Shown: positions 1 through 10,535, numbered from the stretch's first letter. The stretch is DNA of 34,162 nucleotides from Chara braunii (GCA_003427395.1 BFEA01000579.1:696932-731093), one strand, 5' to 3'. Made by a program: numbers and translations. The notes: a model not told the origin generated them from the letters alone.

Positions 1-268
1 TATTCTTTTCACTCCCATGCACCCTTTAAAGCCTCAACGAAGACCTTTTTTGGGTCACTCATATACGTCCCTCACAAGGGGAAACCTTCGATATGCTACG
101 TTCGTACTGACTGTCTGAATGTGTGCCAGTTTAGTTGAGGATTTATCCGTTGAACAGGGACTCTGATCGTTGTGTATTAATGTATAATCAGCATCTTCTT
201 TTGTCAGCCCTGTATACCTTTCGAGTTTCTCGAACGACAAAAGTACTATTTAGAAAATAATGTACTAT
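1..268. other. Unassigned sequence beyond the truncated integrase
   Basis: I see no recognisable gene here. The integrase reading frame of the neighbouring Gypsy element stops at 270, just where its catalytic core should begin, and AT-rich sequence (about 240-290) follows. A 61-codon minus-strand frame at 55-240 does not resemble an integrase core, so this is probably flanking or rearranged DNA. Confidence 0.4.
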
Positions 269-269
269 T

Positions 270-1016
270 TTAATGAATAACATGTTTAACCCTTTGAAAC
301 GGCCAATCAACCACAGTTGGGACTATCGACCTAGGCGATTGGGTTGGGGCCTTGTCAGCAGCGCAAACTTGGCAGTGTTGGACGATGAATTTAACGTCGT
401 CTCGGATATTGGACGAATACCATTGATTTCTGTCAATCGCAGCTTCGGTAATACGCACGGCAAAATGCGCCGCCGTTTCCTCGTGGGTTGTTCGTACCCA
501 GTCGTACCGCATGAACGGGTGCGGAACTACTAACCATGCTCCACTGCCGTTTGTTTTACGCTTCTCTAACCGTCCATCCACCCATCGATAATCCCGTGCT
601 CTTTCATTGGCCCTCCTTCGATCCTCCTTGGAGAAGGTTTCGAGGGAGTTGCCTACCACCGTGGCTATCAAGGCGACATCTGTCCAGACTTCCGCTCTTC
701 TAAACTTCTGGATTTTGTCGGGGCCTTCCGACGTGGCATCGAGGAATCGGGCTTCCGTCGGAATCTTGTTAGTGCGACACAAGGGACAAAACCAGGGTTT
801 ATCACTACTCCGATACTGTATGCACGCACCGTGAGCACGTGCGACACATTTTCGATAGTCTACCCATTTAACATATCCCGTCCCTTTTGGACACATGTGG
901 ACGGAATAGACTCGAGAAATTGCCTCGCAGAAATAGCAAAATTTGTCAGGAAGGGAGGCGAAAAAAGAGGATGGGGAAAAAAGAGAGGGAATCAGGACAT
1001 TACCTCCGTTACCCAT
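270..1016 (-). pseudogene. Gypsy integrase N-terminal part with a PHD-like finger
   Basis: This 248-codon frame starts with ATG at 1016 and overlaps the end of the RNase H frame by a few bases, in a different frame. Residues 27-80 form a PHD-like cluster: C27-x2-C30, C57-x4-H62-x2-C65, and a Trp two residues before C77-x2-C80. The third PHD cysteine would fall at Y54, whose TAT codon is one base from TGT; C42 is an alternative ligand. Residues 178-218 are the integrase zinc-binding HHCC domain: H178-x5-H184-x30-C215-x2-C218. The frame ends a few residues into the expected catalytic core, so no D,D,E triad is encoded. Chromodomains and PHD fingers in such elements normally lie after the integrase core, so a finger between RNase H and HHCC is odd. 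Confidence 0.8.
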
Positions 1017-2588
1017 TGCCCTTCACCGGCTTCTTGCCACGTGGAATAACCGCAACTTCTCCGTACTTTGGACCGTTATTGATGTCCGGGTCCTTCCCCG
1101 GTGTGATCTCTTCCGCTTTTGGTACTTTACCGGGTCGGTGCAAACGTGTCAGTCCATCGGCGTTGCCGTGTCTTTTCGTTTTTCGATGAACAACGTCAAA
1201 TTCATATTCTTGCAACCGCACCGCCCATCGTCCGATCATGCCCGTGTATTTGGTTAGCTTTTTTAGAGCCAACAGAGGTTCATGGTCGGTGACGAGCAGA
1301 AACTTCTGACCGTACAAATACGGATGGAAGTGTTGGATACCCCACACTACCGCATAGCATTCTCCTTGTGGCGCGGAATCATTTCGTCACTCGTCTGGCA
1401 CCGTTCGGGAAGCTTACTCAATGACATGCTCCTTCCCATCGTTTCGCTTCTGTGCCAGAATGGCCGAAATAGCCTCCGGCTGCCAGTCGGTGATGAAAAT
1501 AAACTGCCGAGAGGGGTCCGGCCGAATCAGAATCGGGGCCGTGACGAGAGTATCCTTCAGGGCCCCGAAGGTCTGGTCGCACTCGTCATCCCAATGAAGG
1601 GGCTGTTCTTTTTGCAGCAGGTTTGTCAGAGGCCTTGCTATAGCCGCGAACCCCTTGATGAACCGTCGGTAATACGAGGCCAGGCCCAAGAAGGCTCGAA
1701 CCTGCGTCAGTGAGGTCGGAACCGGGGCCTCTTTGACCGCCGCGACTTTTCGAGAGTCCGGCCGCAGGCCTCCACGTGTCACCACATACCCCAAGAATGA
1801 GATTTCCGGGAGGAAAAACTCGCTCTTTTCCAGCGCAATCTTGAAACCTACGTCTCTCAATGCACCCAACGTCCATTCGATGTGTTGCGCGTTTCCGTGA
1901 AACGTGTCCGAGTACACCTGAATGTCATCCATGTACACAATGACGCAGAAGTTAATCATCCCCTGAGTCAGCCGCGTCTTATTGACGAAATTCTGAAAAG
2001 TCACGTTCATCGCCCGCTGAAACGTGGCAGGCGCATTGCAGATTCCCATCGGGCACTGAACCCACTGTCACGTGCCTTCAAACAAAACGAAGGCGGTCTT
2101 GGGTCGATCTTCTTCTTTCACCAAGATATGATGAAACCCATGCCGAATGTCGAACTTACTGAAGTAGTTAGCACACCCGATCGCATCAAGTAGATCATCA
2201 ATCCGGGGAAGGGGATACACATCTTTGATCGTGATATCATTTAACTTTCGATAATCGATGCATATGGGGACTGACCCATTCTTTTTAGGAACCAACACAA
2301 CTGGGAACGACCAGGGACCGGTGGCAAGCTCAATCCATCCGTCTGCCTCAAATTCCCTGATTCGCTGCAAGGCCGTCTTGCGCTCTGTCAACGAGTATCG
2401 GTACGGCTTGCAGTGGATCGGGGAATGATTCCCGGTCTGAATCTCATGCTGAACGACCAAAGATAATCCAATATCGGCATCGGACACGCTAATCGCCTCT
2501 TGATATTCTATTAAAATATCAGCGATCAACCGATGGATCTCATCAGGTACATACTGGGGCACATGCAATTCATATATTTGATCCAAAC
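1009..2588 (-). pseudogene. Gypsy reverse transcriptase and RNase H, broken by stops
   Basis: The RT palm is clear. It has the fingers segment with a PKKNGS motif, then CIDYRKLN, motif A as KFDIRHGFH, a NAPATFQ motif, the catalytic YMDD box at about 1932-1921 and the SFLGYVV thumb segment. RNase H follows, with TDHEPLLAL and a RHGNADGLTRL C-terminal block. A TGA at 2070-2068 sits just before the NAPATFQ block. A TAA at 1416-1414 and a TGA at 1391-1389 separate RT from RNase H; all lie in one continuous frame. The RT frame is shifted relative to the protease frame near 2588. In the living element these domains copy RNA into DNA in the virus-like particle; here they cannot be made in one piece. 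Confidence 0.93.
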
Positions 2589-3728
2589 GTTAAACTGCTT
2601 CGTGTGTATACGCCAAGTAGTGTCAGGCGGTGCAGATATAAAAGAGTGATCCGATCTCCAAGAAAACACAGTGGCCCCCATATGTGCTTCCTCCTCCCTG
2701 ATCGCTGTATGACCTTCGGGGGTTATCCCATCGCAGATGTCTCGCCAGGGCACGTTTTTGGACAAGATTTTGATCCCAAATTCATTGGATCTTGCCTCGA
2801 TGCGCTGAGGGGGTTCCAAAGAACTTGCTTCGGCTCCCAAACGCAACAACAACTGAACCTTTTTTGTGGGCTGAAGCAGGGATCGAGGTAAGCCAGTGAG
2901 ATCACAAAAGGAACGCTTGTCACTGTACCGAAGGCGAAGGGGAGATACGCCTTCGTACAGGGTCTGAGGGGGTTCCAAGGAATCAACCAGCCTCGAAATT
3001 TGTACGAGGGGTTCTCCCATGATCATCATATGAGCATTCTGTGCGATTAGATGCATGGTACGCGCAATAGAGCGAGGCGGCGGGTAGTGAATCTGCTGCC
3101 GTAATAACCGTGTAACGACTGGATCGTCATCGTCGTCGCTCCACACGTCGTTCGATAATTGGCCTTCGTCCACAGGTGCATTCCAGGAGACCATGCGAAG
3201 CGCTCCCATTGTCTCCGGAGAAATTCGGGGTACTACCTTAACCGACGTTCGAAGAGTTAGTCTCATAGGTATTACATACGACTTTCCCCCGGTATTCCGG
3301 AGAATGACGGATCGGCATTCGAAGTCCAAATTAGCACGCAGCGCCACCAATGCAGGAAGCCCGAACAAAACGTCATACGTATTCACATCTAGCACCACAA
3401 CATCTCCTAAAGCATGCACTTTTCCCAATCGGAACGCGACATTCATCATACGTCCTACTGTCTTGATCTTCTCCTCGTCAGCCGATACGAGCTGGTCCTT
3501 CTCGGTTAGCATAATCAAATCATTCTTCCTACCCGCTCTCTCGACTACTCGGACTGATATCGCTAGGACAGCCGCTCCCGAATCTATGATTGCACTATAC
3601 GACACTCCCGAGACTTCAATATCACATTCGGCTGACTTCCACGGAATAGGCTTGATCCGAAGAAAGTGGTCATCTTTCTGTATTAATCCAACTCGGATGG
3701 GATCAGGGGCGACATCCGCCTTTTCCTC
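2526..3728 (-). pseudogene. Gypsy aspartic protease region
   Basis: The reading frame is continuous with gag, from which it is separated only by the TAG at 3731-3729. About 48 residues into it lies SAIIDSGAAV, the catalytic D-S-G of a retropepsin, at about 3584-3576. A hydrophobic VLDVNTYDVLFGLPAL segment matches the second half of the retropepsin fold. The rest, about 250 residues, is a poorly conserved linker towards RT. The frame runs out at 2526 because of a one-base shift near 2588, after which the neighbouring frame carries on into RT. The first ATG is not the natural start, since the protease belongs to a Gag-Pol polyprotein. Confidence 0.8.
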
Positions 3729-5366
3729 CTATGGCGGCGCCTTCGCCTTCTGATCTTTTGCGCGTGCAAGGGCGAATCGCTTCTGGTTTGCTTTGCAATG
3801 ATGCATCATACGTTCGTTCGTCTGTTCCGAGATGGAGAATAGGTGGCCGATTGGGAGAGGGATTCGATGATCCAATGCTCGGGTGACCTCAAGGACATCG
3901 ATTTCTCCTGTAACAAAGGTAGGGCCTCCCGTCTCCATTTCGCTCGACGAAGGCCGCCATTCGGCGACATCTCTGGACTCGAGTTCCGGTCGAATTGTCC
4001 CAATCATTCCCAGCCCCGGGTATCCTAGTGATACGTACTGCTCCAGCGGGATGAGCTCAGCTGCTTCCTCACTGGAAATCATCATTCCCGTACTCCCCCC
4101 CTGATCATCCATCACGGCTCCTACACGTCCTGAACCGTTAGCTATGGGAGCTGCAGCTGCAGGCGCTATCCCGGCTCGAGGCTGCATGGCACGATGGGGG
4201 CAATCTCGGGCCAAGTGTCCCGGTTGATGACATGTAAAACAGGCATTTGCTGCTGTCTCGGCTGGCCCCGCTGCAACTTGTATCGCGGCCATGCCTCCCT
4301 GCATTGGTGCTCGCACCACAATGGGTCGCATATTCCGCATCATAGCTTCTAATCGGGCGTTGTGTTCTCACTGTTCCTTCTTGCTTTCTTGGATTAGACT
4401 AACCAATGTTTTAGTTAGCTCCATGATAGCAGTAGACTCATTCGTTTTTGCGGGTGACTCGATGGTGGGTGGCGGTGGATGTGGCTGAGTTACGGTTGGG
4501 GACGCCATTACCGGGATTTGCCTGTGTACAGTCGCTCCACACAGTGCGGTCCTCGATGTTACCTGTTCTACATACATAACGGGTCCGGCTACGAATCCCA
4601 TGTTTTCGAATTTGTTTTGTAGTGCGGCCAGTTCCGCCCTTGCTTTCACAAGTTCGGACGAGTCTCTACCATAATCCTCATTTTCTAAGAAGCTAGCTGC
4701 AAATTTCCGCTCCATTTCTTAGGTCGCGTCCATAATTTGTTGCAGCGTGTGGTTAATGGGAGAGAAGTTTTTACGTAGCTTCCCCCGAATCGTTCTGTTA
4801 CGTAGTCCATCAATGAACACGTCCCGGCCTACCTGCTCGCCTCGCTCAGTCTTTACAAACATTCGATGAAATCTGTTTCGATACTCGGTAATGGATTCGA
4901 GTGGTTTCTGGACTTGATCCTTGATCATATAGAGTGCTTGTTCGGGGTGAACATAATCAAAGTGGTTCATGAAATCCCGCTCGAATGTGGGAAGATCCAC
5001 CCATACATAAGTGTTATACCAATGATGGGCGTTTCCCCCCATCCGCACGGGGATGTTGATCTGTGCTTCATCGTTCGTATACCGCTGAGCTCGGAGCGTG
5101 GCCAACCATGCTCCGGCGAGATGGTGTGCTGGGTCAAATAAATAAAGATCTGGTGGAGCCGCAGGGGTTCGCGCAGGCCGGTTAGGCGGTTGATTGGGGA
5201 TGGCTACCGCAGCGGCTGCTGCATCAGTTGCCGCAGCCATGGCGCCTGCTCGCCTTGTGGCGGATGTTCGGCTTCGTGTAGCTACAGGACTACGTCGACG
5301 TGTATTACCAGCTGGAGGGCGCCTACGTGGAGCCAGATCACCTCGCCTTAGCCAGTATTGAGTCTA
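3729..5366 (-). pseudogene. Gypsy gag with CCHC zinc knuckle, two internal stops
   Basis: One reading frame runs from about 5366 to 3729 with two in-frame stops, TAA at 4718-4716 and TGA at 4370-4368. The first ATG with a good gag start is at 5240; upstream of it the open frame is Arg-rich and its start is uncertain. The first block contains a retrotransposon Gag (capsid-like) region with WYNTYV, ITEYRNRF and FIDGLRNRTIRGKL. The last block contains a nucleocapsid knuckle, C-x2-C-x4-H-x4-C, at about 4241-4200. Gag assembles the virus-like particle and binds element RNA. Ala- and Pro-rich linkers are typical. Confidence 0.88.
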
Positions 5367-5393
5367 CAGACCCTTATCACTTAGCCACGTGTC

Positions 5394-5407
5394 GGGCTCC
5401 GATACCA
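5394..5407 (-). other. Primer-binding site, initiator tRNA-Met type
   Basis: On the minus strand this reads TGGTATCGGAGCCC. It matches the complement of the plant initiator tRNA-Met 3' end (TGGTATCAGAGCC) at 12 of the first 13 bases. It lies about 150 bp upstream of the gag ATG, where a PBS belongs, so the 5' LTR should begin just above it. No canonical CA end of an LTR abuts it. Confidence 0.7.
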
Positions 5408-7850
5408 ACCTCACGCCCAGCGCGACTTCCTGATCGGAGTAGGGTGTGGGTCTGGAAGTGCCAAAGGGGTGTGCCAAGGATTTTTGGAAAGTGGGGGTGG
5501 AGTCCCAGGTCGGAACTGAGATCTCCGGTGGTAAGGTTCAAGGGCATAGATGCAATAGAGCAATGGGAAAATTTACGGGCGCGGACTTGCACGTTGGTTG
5601 TGCGGGGCCGTCCGATCCTGACGCGATCGCCAGTTCTGGGGAGCCTGTCGAGGCGGTCCTTGGGGCTCACGCCTGCGGGGCCCGCCACGTGGCGTGGGTT
5701 GGTGGGGACTATGCCTAGGTGCCGAGGCTCCCGGGGTTCGGGTATGGGCACGCCGCCTGCAGCTTCTGCACGGGGTGGAGGGCCAATAAGGTGCTATGGA
5801 ATTCCACGGTACTACTGTAAGCTGATGATAGGGGAGGAGGAGCTGGTATGGCGGGAAATTAGTGGCGATAAGGACGAAGCCGGGAGTTATGAAATATTGC
5901 GTGTTGTACGTGTTTGGGTAGTCGGGTCCCCGCGGGTCGCTTCGTACGGTGAGATGGAATTCCCTAGCGCAGAATCTATCGTTTTCTGTGAGGCAGGGGA
6001 ATACCGGGTTCCTCAAATTTCCCCGTAATCGGAGTTGCTCTTCTTCCCAGATTTCCCGGTACCCGAAATACGGCTCGTAATCCTCGGAATTCCAAGATAC
6101 GTCGGGACTCCGCGAGCTCGTCATTCTTTCATCACTCACGCCTTGGGGGATAAGTTAATCGGGGAGATCACCGCTCGTAAGTGCGTAAGAGAGATGCGAA
6201 CGAGTCACACTTGCGCGCACTTACGCGCGATGGGTAACCATGACATCGACTCCTACTTCAGTGAGGGGCTGGCTACGCACGTTAGTTAAGACGTGATTGG
6301 CGAGTCCGAGTGGTATGGACACATGTAAGCCGCTCTCCGTCCGGATCGCCCTTGCATGTGCCCCTATGGCACGTCGGATGGTGCGCTCCAGACTACCCGT
6401 AAGATACGACAAGCCAACACACTCTAGTGATCACGCCAACATGCAATCCCCATTGTCACCCATCATGTACGAGGGTTCGAAGGAAACGATAAAAAACGAA
6501 AGGCGAGGGTGCACGAACCATCCATACATCATTTGCAAGGAGGATTCCGGAGAAGGAAAGAAAAAGGAGAAAACATCGATGAAAAAACAAATCAGACAAC
6601 AGGACGAGTATATGGCCGCAAAGACAAGGGCGAATTGCCCGTAATTGATACCAAAATTTATATACACAGATAAAAAAGGGAATGAAAAGAAAAGCGCAAA
6701 TCCATGTCCATCCTCAATCTCAACTCTCTCTCCGATGCCGACAGTCCGTCGTCGAGCACCAACACACGAAGCCGTCACCCCGCTTAGTCCTCCTGCGCCA
6801 GTCAGGTTCGCTCCGCGCCCACAGTCCGTCGTGGCCCGCGTCAACCCCGCGCATTCGGCACCAGCTCGTCGGGTCGCCCGACTCCCACTTCACTCACCTC
6901 TTACTTCGCTCGTGTGCTGACCCTCTCGATCGCGCAACCCCAAGCTTCCAGCAACTGTTAAGAGAGCAAGTTAATCGCGCAGCCGGAATTTATAGCGTGC
7001 ATGCATGCGCGAAGAACACGGAATTACAAGGACGTAGATAGATGGGGGAAAAGGAGTGCCTACGTTTGCATGGTCAGGCCGCGGGGTGGGGGACGTACCC
7101 ACTCCACGCATCGATTCGATCATGCAAACGCGGCTACCCAATGTAGGCAGGGGGGGGAGAGGAAGAAACGAGGCGGGAAGAATGAGAAGCAAGAAACAGA
7201 AAGATACAGTTACAAAAGTGTGCGCCAAAAATTACAGTTGCAAAAGGATTAAGGCGCCAATCAATCAAGGTTCCGGCGCAGCAGCAAGAAAGAGCGCGCG
7301 GACACGCAAAGCAGCGCCCCAAAAAAACTGAAACTCCAGAATTCCTAAATTCCTAGCTAGCCTGCCGATATTATGAAAAGGTCCGAAAAGAAAGTCAAAA
7401 TTCCGAAGGCCGTATGGCTCCGACCAAGATTCGAAAAGAAAATTCAAGAAGGAAATTCAAAAAGAGACACCGAAATTCCCGCGCGATGTCTGCGCGCCCA
7501 AAAGTCCGACAAAACAAAATTAAAAGAAGGAAAACGAAAGAGAAGAAGGGACGTCAACGTTTATTAATCGCGCACTCAGCGCGCACCCCGCATCCGACCA
7601 AGTTTCGCCCCCTTTTCCCCGTGTATTCCTGAATTGTCCCCAACTGTCATCAGGGGCTCGTGCGAGAACGAAGAAACAACGAAGAAAGCAAGGACACACA
7701 TGCAATTTTCCATCAACCCATCCAATCGACGTGGGACCCCGCTTAGCACTTCGCGCCGAAAGTCGCGCATTATAGAAGCTAGTTCGTCACACAACAGCGC
7801 CCCCCCCCCCTCCCCCACCCCCTCCTGGCAACCTGGAAAAAAAAAAACCT
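5408..7850. other. Putative 5' LTR and leader, then unassigned sequence
   Basis: No convincing gene. Because the PBS ends at 5407 the near part should be the 5' LTR of the Gypsy element, but without a second LTR in the window its edges cannot be set. A minus-strand TATATAAA at about 6664-6655 could be the U3 TATA box. A 188-codon minus-strand frame at 5573-6139 falls inside this stretch; its first half is acidic and gene-like, its second half is Pro/Arg-rich. I cannot support it as a gene. 7063-7134 has 10-bp inverted arms (CGTTTGCATG). 7800-7850 is C- and A-rich simple sequence. Confidence 0.35.
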
Positions 7851-7983
7851 TGATGCGGGCGTAGCCCGCACCGCCCGCACCGCGGGCGCTAAGCTACTGT
7901 CAAGTTATATATGATGAGCAGCATTGATTGCCCTCTTTGCAAGGGGATTGACTGCCCATCTGTCTCAGAGCCTTCAGAGGAGG

Positions 7984-8035
7984 ACCAATCTATTTGTGGG
8001 GAGCTGCACAAGCTGGAAACCCGGTCCAGCATCCC
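7984..8035 (-). repeat. LINE-tail repeat core, copy A
   Basis: A diverged copy of the 50-nt core found at the 3' ends of LINE-B and LINE-C. It keeps the GCTGGA/TCCAGC stem. Just before it (7919-7955) lies a CAGCATTGATTGCCC motif that also occurs near the LINE-C tail at 23408-23443. No poly(A) remains. Confidence 0.7.
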
Positions 8036-8247
8036 TCAGAAAGAATAAACACGAATATCAAGTTTGCCTGGTTTCTTATAGACTTATATTGAACCTTCTC
8101 TCTCCCTTCAACCCGCATTAGACTCTCTGGATTCTTTCCCTCCTGCCTGCCTACAGACGTCCCGGACCCCTTCCCCCCCCACGCTCTATCCTCGACGCTC
8201 GACGGAAGGCGCGGTCTGAAGACAGCCCCAAACAACCTCTATAGAAG

Positions 8248-8322
8248 GAAACGATACAGAGGGGAAGGAGGTTCCACTGGTGCCCCCCAGTGGCTCCTCC
8301 TTTTCCCTCTGCATATCATGGT
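8248..8322. repeat. Fold-back hairpin, about 70 nt
   Basis: Two stacked stems can form: CAGAGGG...AAGGAGG against CCTCC...TTCCCTCTG, and inside it CCACTGG against CCAGTGG with a six-base loop. The arms extend outwards with GATA/TATC. It is probably a tiny MITE or fold-back relic. No function is evident. Confidence 0.6.
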
Positions 8323-8520
8323 CAGATGCTTCAGGAATAGGGAGAAACTAGTTTTTCAGCAGTAGATATTTGGCCCTTGGTACTAAGGCGAAGAGGTTTT
8401 CTCCTTTCCTCAACAACCTGCACAGTCAATCCTCTGGATTCCAGAGTAATCAATGCTGGCAGGGTCCTCAGTTAACCCTTCTACTACTTTCTGGATTCAT
8501 TCTGTTTCTATTTTGTATAT

Positions 8521-8611
8521 GGGACGCTGGACCCATTTTCCAGCAGGTGATGCTCCCCACCAATAGATGGAGCGGCATTGGAGCCTCTTTTTTTTTTTTT
8601 TTTTTTTTTTT
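8521..8611 (+). repeat. LINE-tail repeat core, copy B, with T-run
   Basis: The core (8521-8573) is in plus-strand sense and retains both hairpin segments. It is followed by 14 nt and a run of 24 T (8588-8611). Other copies end in poly(A) in this sense, so the T-run is either a separate element or an inverted join. Confidence 0.75.
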
Positions 8612-8779
8612 GAAGTTGGACACTGATCCGGGCCTCTTCACCCTCCGGCGCCAGAACAACATGAAGAGCTAGCCCTATTAAAAGCCTTACAGTATTAAAC
8701 CACCAGTCGACGGCCTCAGCCTTGGAGCAAAATAACTTGTCGCCACAAGAAGCAAAAGGCTGGCTCGGGGCAGGGTCGG

Positions 8780-8930
8780 AGCTAGTGGTTGGATGCATTT
8801 CAACGGGGCTTAGCCTAGTGTGAGTATGCCCTCAGCTTTGGCCGTGAAAGTGGTTGGATGCATTTCAACGGCGCTAGTCTGAGTATGCCCTCAGCGCTAG
8901 TCTGAGTATGCCCTCAGCGAGGGCGTTTTG
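8780..8930. repeat. Relic MITE ends and short duplications
   Basis: The motif TGAGTATGCCCTCAG occurs three times (about 8822, 8880, 8900). It resembles the terminal repeats of the MITEs at 18513-20527. A 23-bp segment beginning AGTGGTTGGATGC occurs at about 8783 and 8851. This looks like a decayed, internally duplicated MITE. Confidence 0.5.
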
Positions 8931-9106
8931 AGCAAGAGGAATGTGCGCTGCCTTGCTGGCAGGGAAAGGAAGAAAAAAAAAAAAGGGGAAAAAAGAAAAA
9001 ACAGCAATGTTTTCCTCCCCCCTACTAGTGGTCAGATGCATTCTGGAAAGTGATAGTTTGAGTATGGCCTCCCTGACGTCCTTCGAGGACATCATTGCTC
9101 TCTGGC

Positions 9107-9281
9107 ATGTTTTTTCCTTTCCTTTTTTTTTCCCTTCAGGTAGACAGCGGGTGCCGGTGCCACTTCCGAAATTCCCACTATAGGTACCCACACGTTTTTT
9201 CCTTTCCTTTTTTTTTCCCTTAAGGTAGACAGCCGGCACCGGTGCCACTTCCGAAATTACCACTGCAGGTACCCACACGCA
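9107..9281. repeat. Tandem duplication of about 86 bp
   Basis: Two adjacent copies share the order: pyrimidine tract, GGTAGACAGC, a CGGTGCCACTTCCGAAATT block, GGTACCCACACG. They differ by a few substitutions, so the duplication is not very recent. Confidence 0.75.
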
Positions 9282-9352
9282 GAAGGCTCGGAAAATAGNG
9301 GCGCGCAGTGGGCAGGTAGCTTCGGGATTTTAGGTGCGGGTGTACTGGTGGT

Positions 9353-9595
9353 TTAAACCACCAGTACTTGGCCCAGCTATAGATGCCGAGCCGGCCGACT
9401 CCCTGCGCGCCAAGTTTCGCCGAGCCGGCCGACCCCCTGCGCGCCAAGTTTCGCCGAACCGCCGGGGCGCCGTTTCAACTTTTCTTTGGCTGGCGCTTCC
9501 AGCCATTGTGGTCCGGTAACCTGAAGCCCGACAGGCACGGCGCGTTAACGGGGAAGCACCGTGGCCGATAGCTGGGCCAAGTACTGGTGGTTTAA
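9353..9595. mobile_element. TTAA-flanked MITE with 24-bp terminal repeats
   Basis: The terminal repeat ACCACCAGTACTTGGCCCAG starts right after a TTAA (9353-9356), and its inverted copy ends right before another TTAA (9592-9595). A TTAA duplication is the mark of piggyBac-type insertion, so this is probably a non-autonomous element of that kind. The interior has a GC-rich 35-bp unit repeated twice (about 9384-9453). The left end is also part of a 26-nt perfect palindrome at 9342-9367, so a second end may have abutted there. Confidence 0.65.
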
Positions 9596-9599
9596 GGCC

Positions 9600-10037
9600 A
9601 TCCAGTCTAACGAGAGTGACTTCAACGGTACCATGAGCCTAGCGGAGGATAGGAGCCAACCTCTGGCCAGTTCATTCTCAATCTGTATCTTTATGGGCTG
9701 GGCCGCTGGGGAGGAAGGGAATAAGGACGGAGGGGTAAACTTTGAAACCGATCCCTTCAAACATGGGGTAAGTGATCTATCCCCATTGGGTGTCCGACTG
9801 GCCAGTCGCCCCTGGATGCCCCAGGTACTAAAGAACCACCTGTACCTAGATTTCCTGTGCTTTCTTTTCGTCCAATCTGACCATATCATCCTTCTGATGT
9901 GATCGAGAATCCATTGGAGAGTAGTCGAGTCAGAGTAAAATGGTTTACTAAAAAGCCTGCCATTCCTTAGTTTCTAGATGATGTCCATAATTGCTGCCCT
10001 AGCAGCCACTGGCCCACTGCCACATACCCCCATCCCT

Positions 10038-10039
<2 letters not shown>
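9600..10039. other. No gene recognised
   Basis: Plus and minus frames of about 113 codons at 9545-9902 mirror each other and look like chance. I see no domain, repeat or RNA here. Confidence 0.4.
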
Positions 10040-10093
<54 letters not shown>

Positions 10094-10535
10094 GGCCCTC
10101 GCCCCAGTATATCCGGGGCTCTTTTCTTTTCCTCCTTTTTTTTTCAAAGCAAGTTGCAGCATCCGAGGCACTTTTGTCAGAGGCTGGAAACATGCTACGA
10201 TCCAAAAAAACAAAAATCAGCACGGGATCCCTTTTGGCAGGCACCACCAGCCATTTTGCTCTGGCAGCCGAGCCCGGAAACTTGTGGTGTGAGGATGCCA
10301 TCAATAGCGAACCTTTCATCCCATATAATCTTGGACTTCGAGAAACTCTGGCAATGTGTACTCCACCATCTCCAAATTCTACGAGACTCGATACATTCCC
10401 ACCACAAATGCACCGCAGTCTCTTTCGCCTTTTCACACCTCATACAGATTCTTTCCACCGGCATGTTCCTCTCAGATATTAACCAGACTGCCGTAGGTAT
10501 TGCCCTATGCGACTGCAACCAGGATAGACTTGCGC
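10040..10535 (-). mobile_element. LINE 3' fragment with zf-RVT domain and poly(A)
   Basis: The minus strand encodes a reverse-transcriptase zinc-binding domain typical of plant LINE ORF2 C-termini: WLISERNMPVERICMRC, C-x2-C-x8-H-x4-C at about 10446-10393, then a Trp-rich WRWW tail. The 3' end is marked by a GCCCC/GGGGC hairpin immediately before a 53-nt poly(A), seen as T at 10040-10092. Its 5' side is cut at 10535 by the poly(A) of repeat copy C, which therefore inserted later. I call this LINE-D. Confidence 0.75.

Larger units (their letters stand above)
270..5407 (-). mobile_element. Decayed Ty3/Gypsy LTR retrotransposon, 3' truncated
   Basis: The minus strand reads, in order: primer-binding site, gag with a CCHC knuckle, aspartic protease, reverse transcriptase, RNase H, a PHD-like finger and the integrase HHCC domain. 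RT before integrase is the Ty3/Gypsy order. Gag, protease and then RT-RNase H stay mostly in frame, but in-frame stops lie at 4718-4716, 4370-4368, 3731-3729, 2070-2068, 1416-1414 and 1391-1389. Frameshifts lie near 2588 (protease to RT) and 1012 (RNase H to integrase). The integrase catalytic core, polypurine tract and 3' LTR are absent from the window. Most stops could arise from CAA, CAG or CGA by a C-to-T change, as expected of a methylated, silenced copy. The element is inactive. Confidence 0.92.

Noticed and set aside
5573-6139. A 188-codon minus-strand gene
   Set aside because: It lies upstream of the primer-binding site, in the expected LTR, shows no domain, and its second half is low-complexity Pro/Arg.
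9974-10436. Poly-Lys or poly-Phe containing proteins
   Set aside because: They are translations of long poly(A/T) tails; the only real coding signal there is the LINE-D zf-RVT segment.
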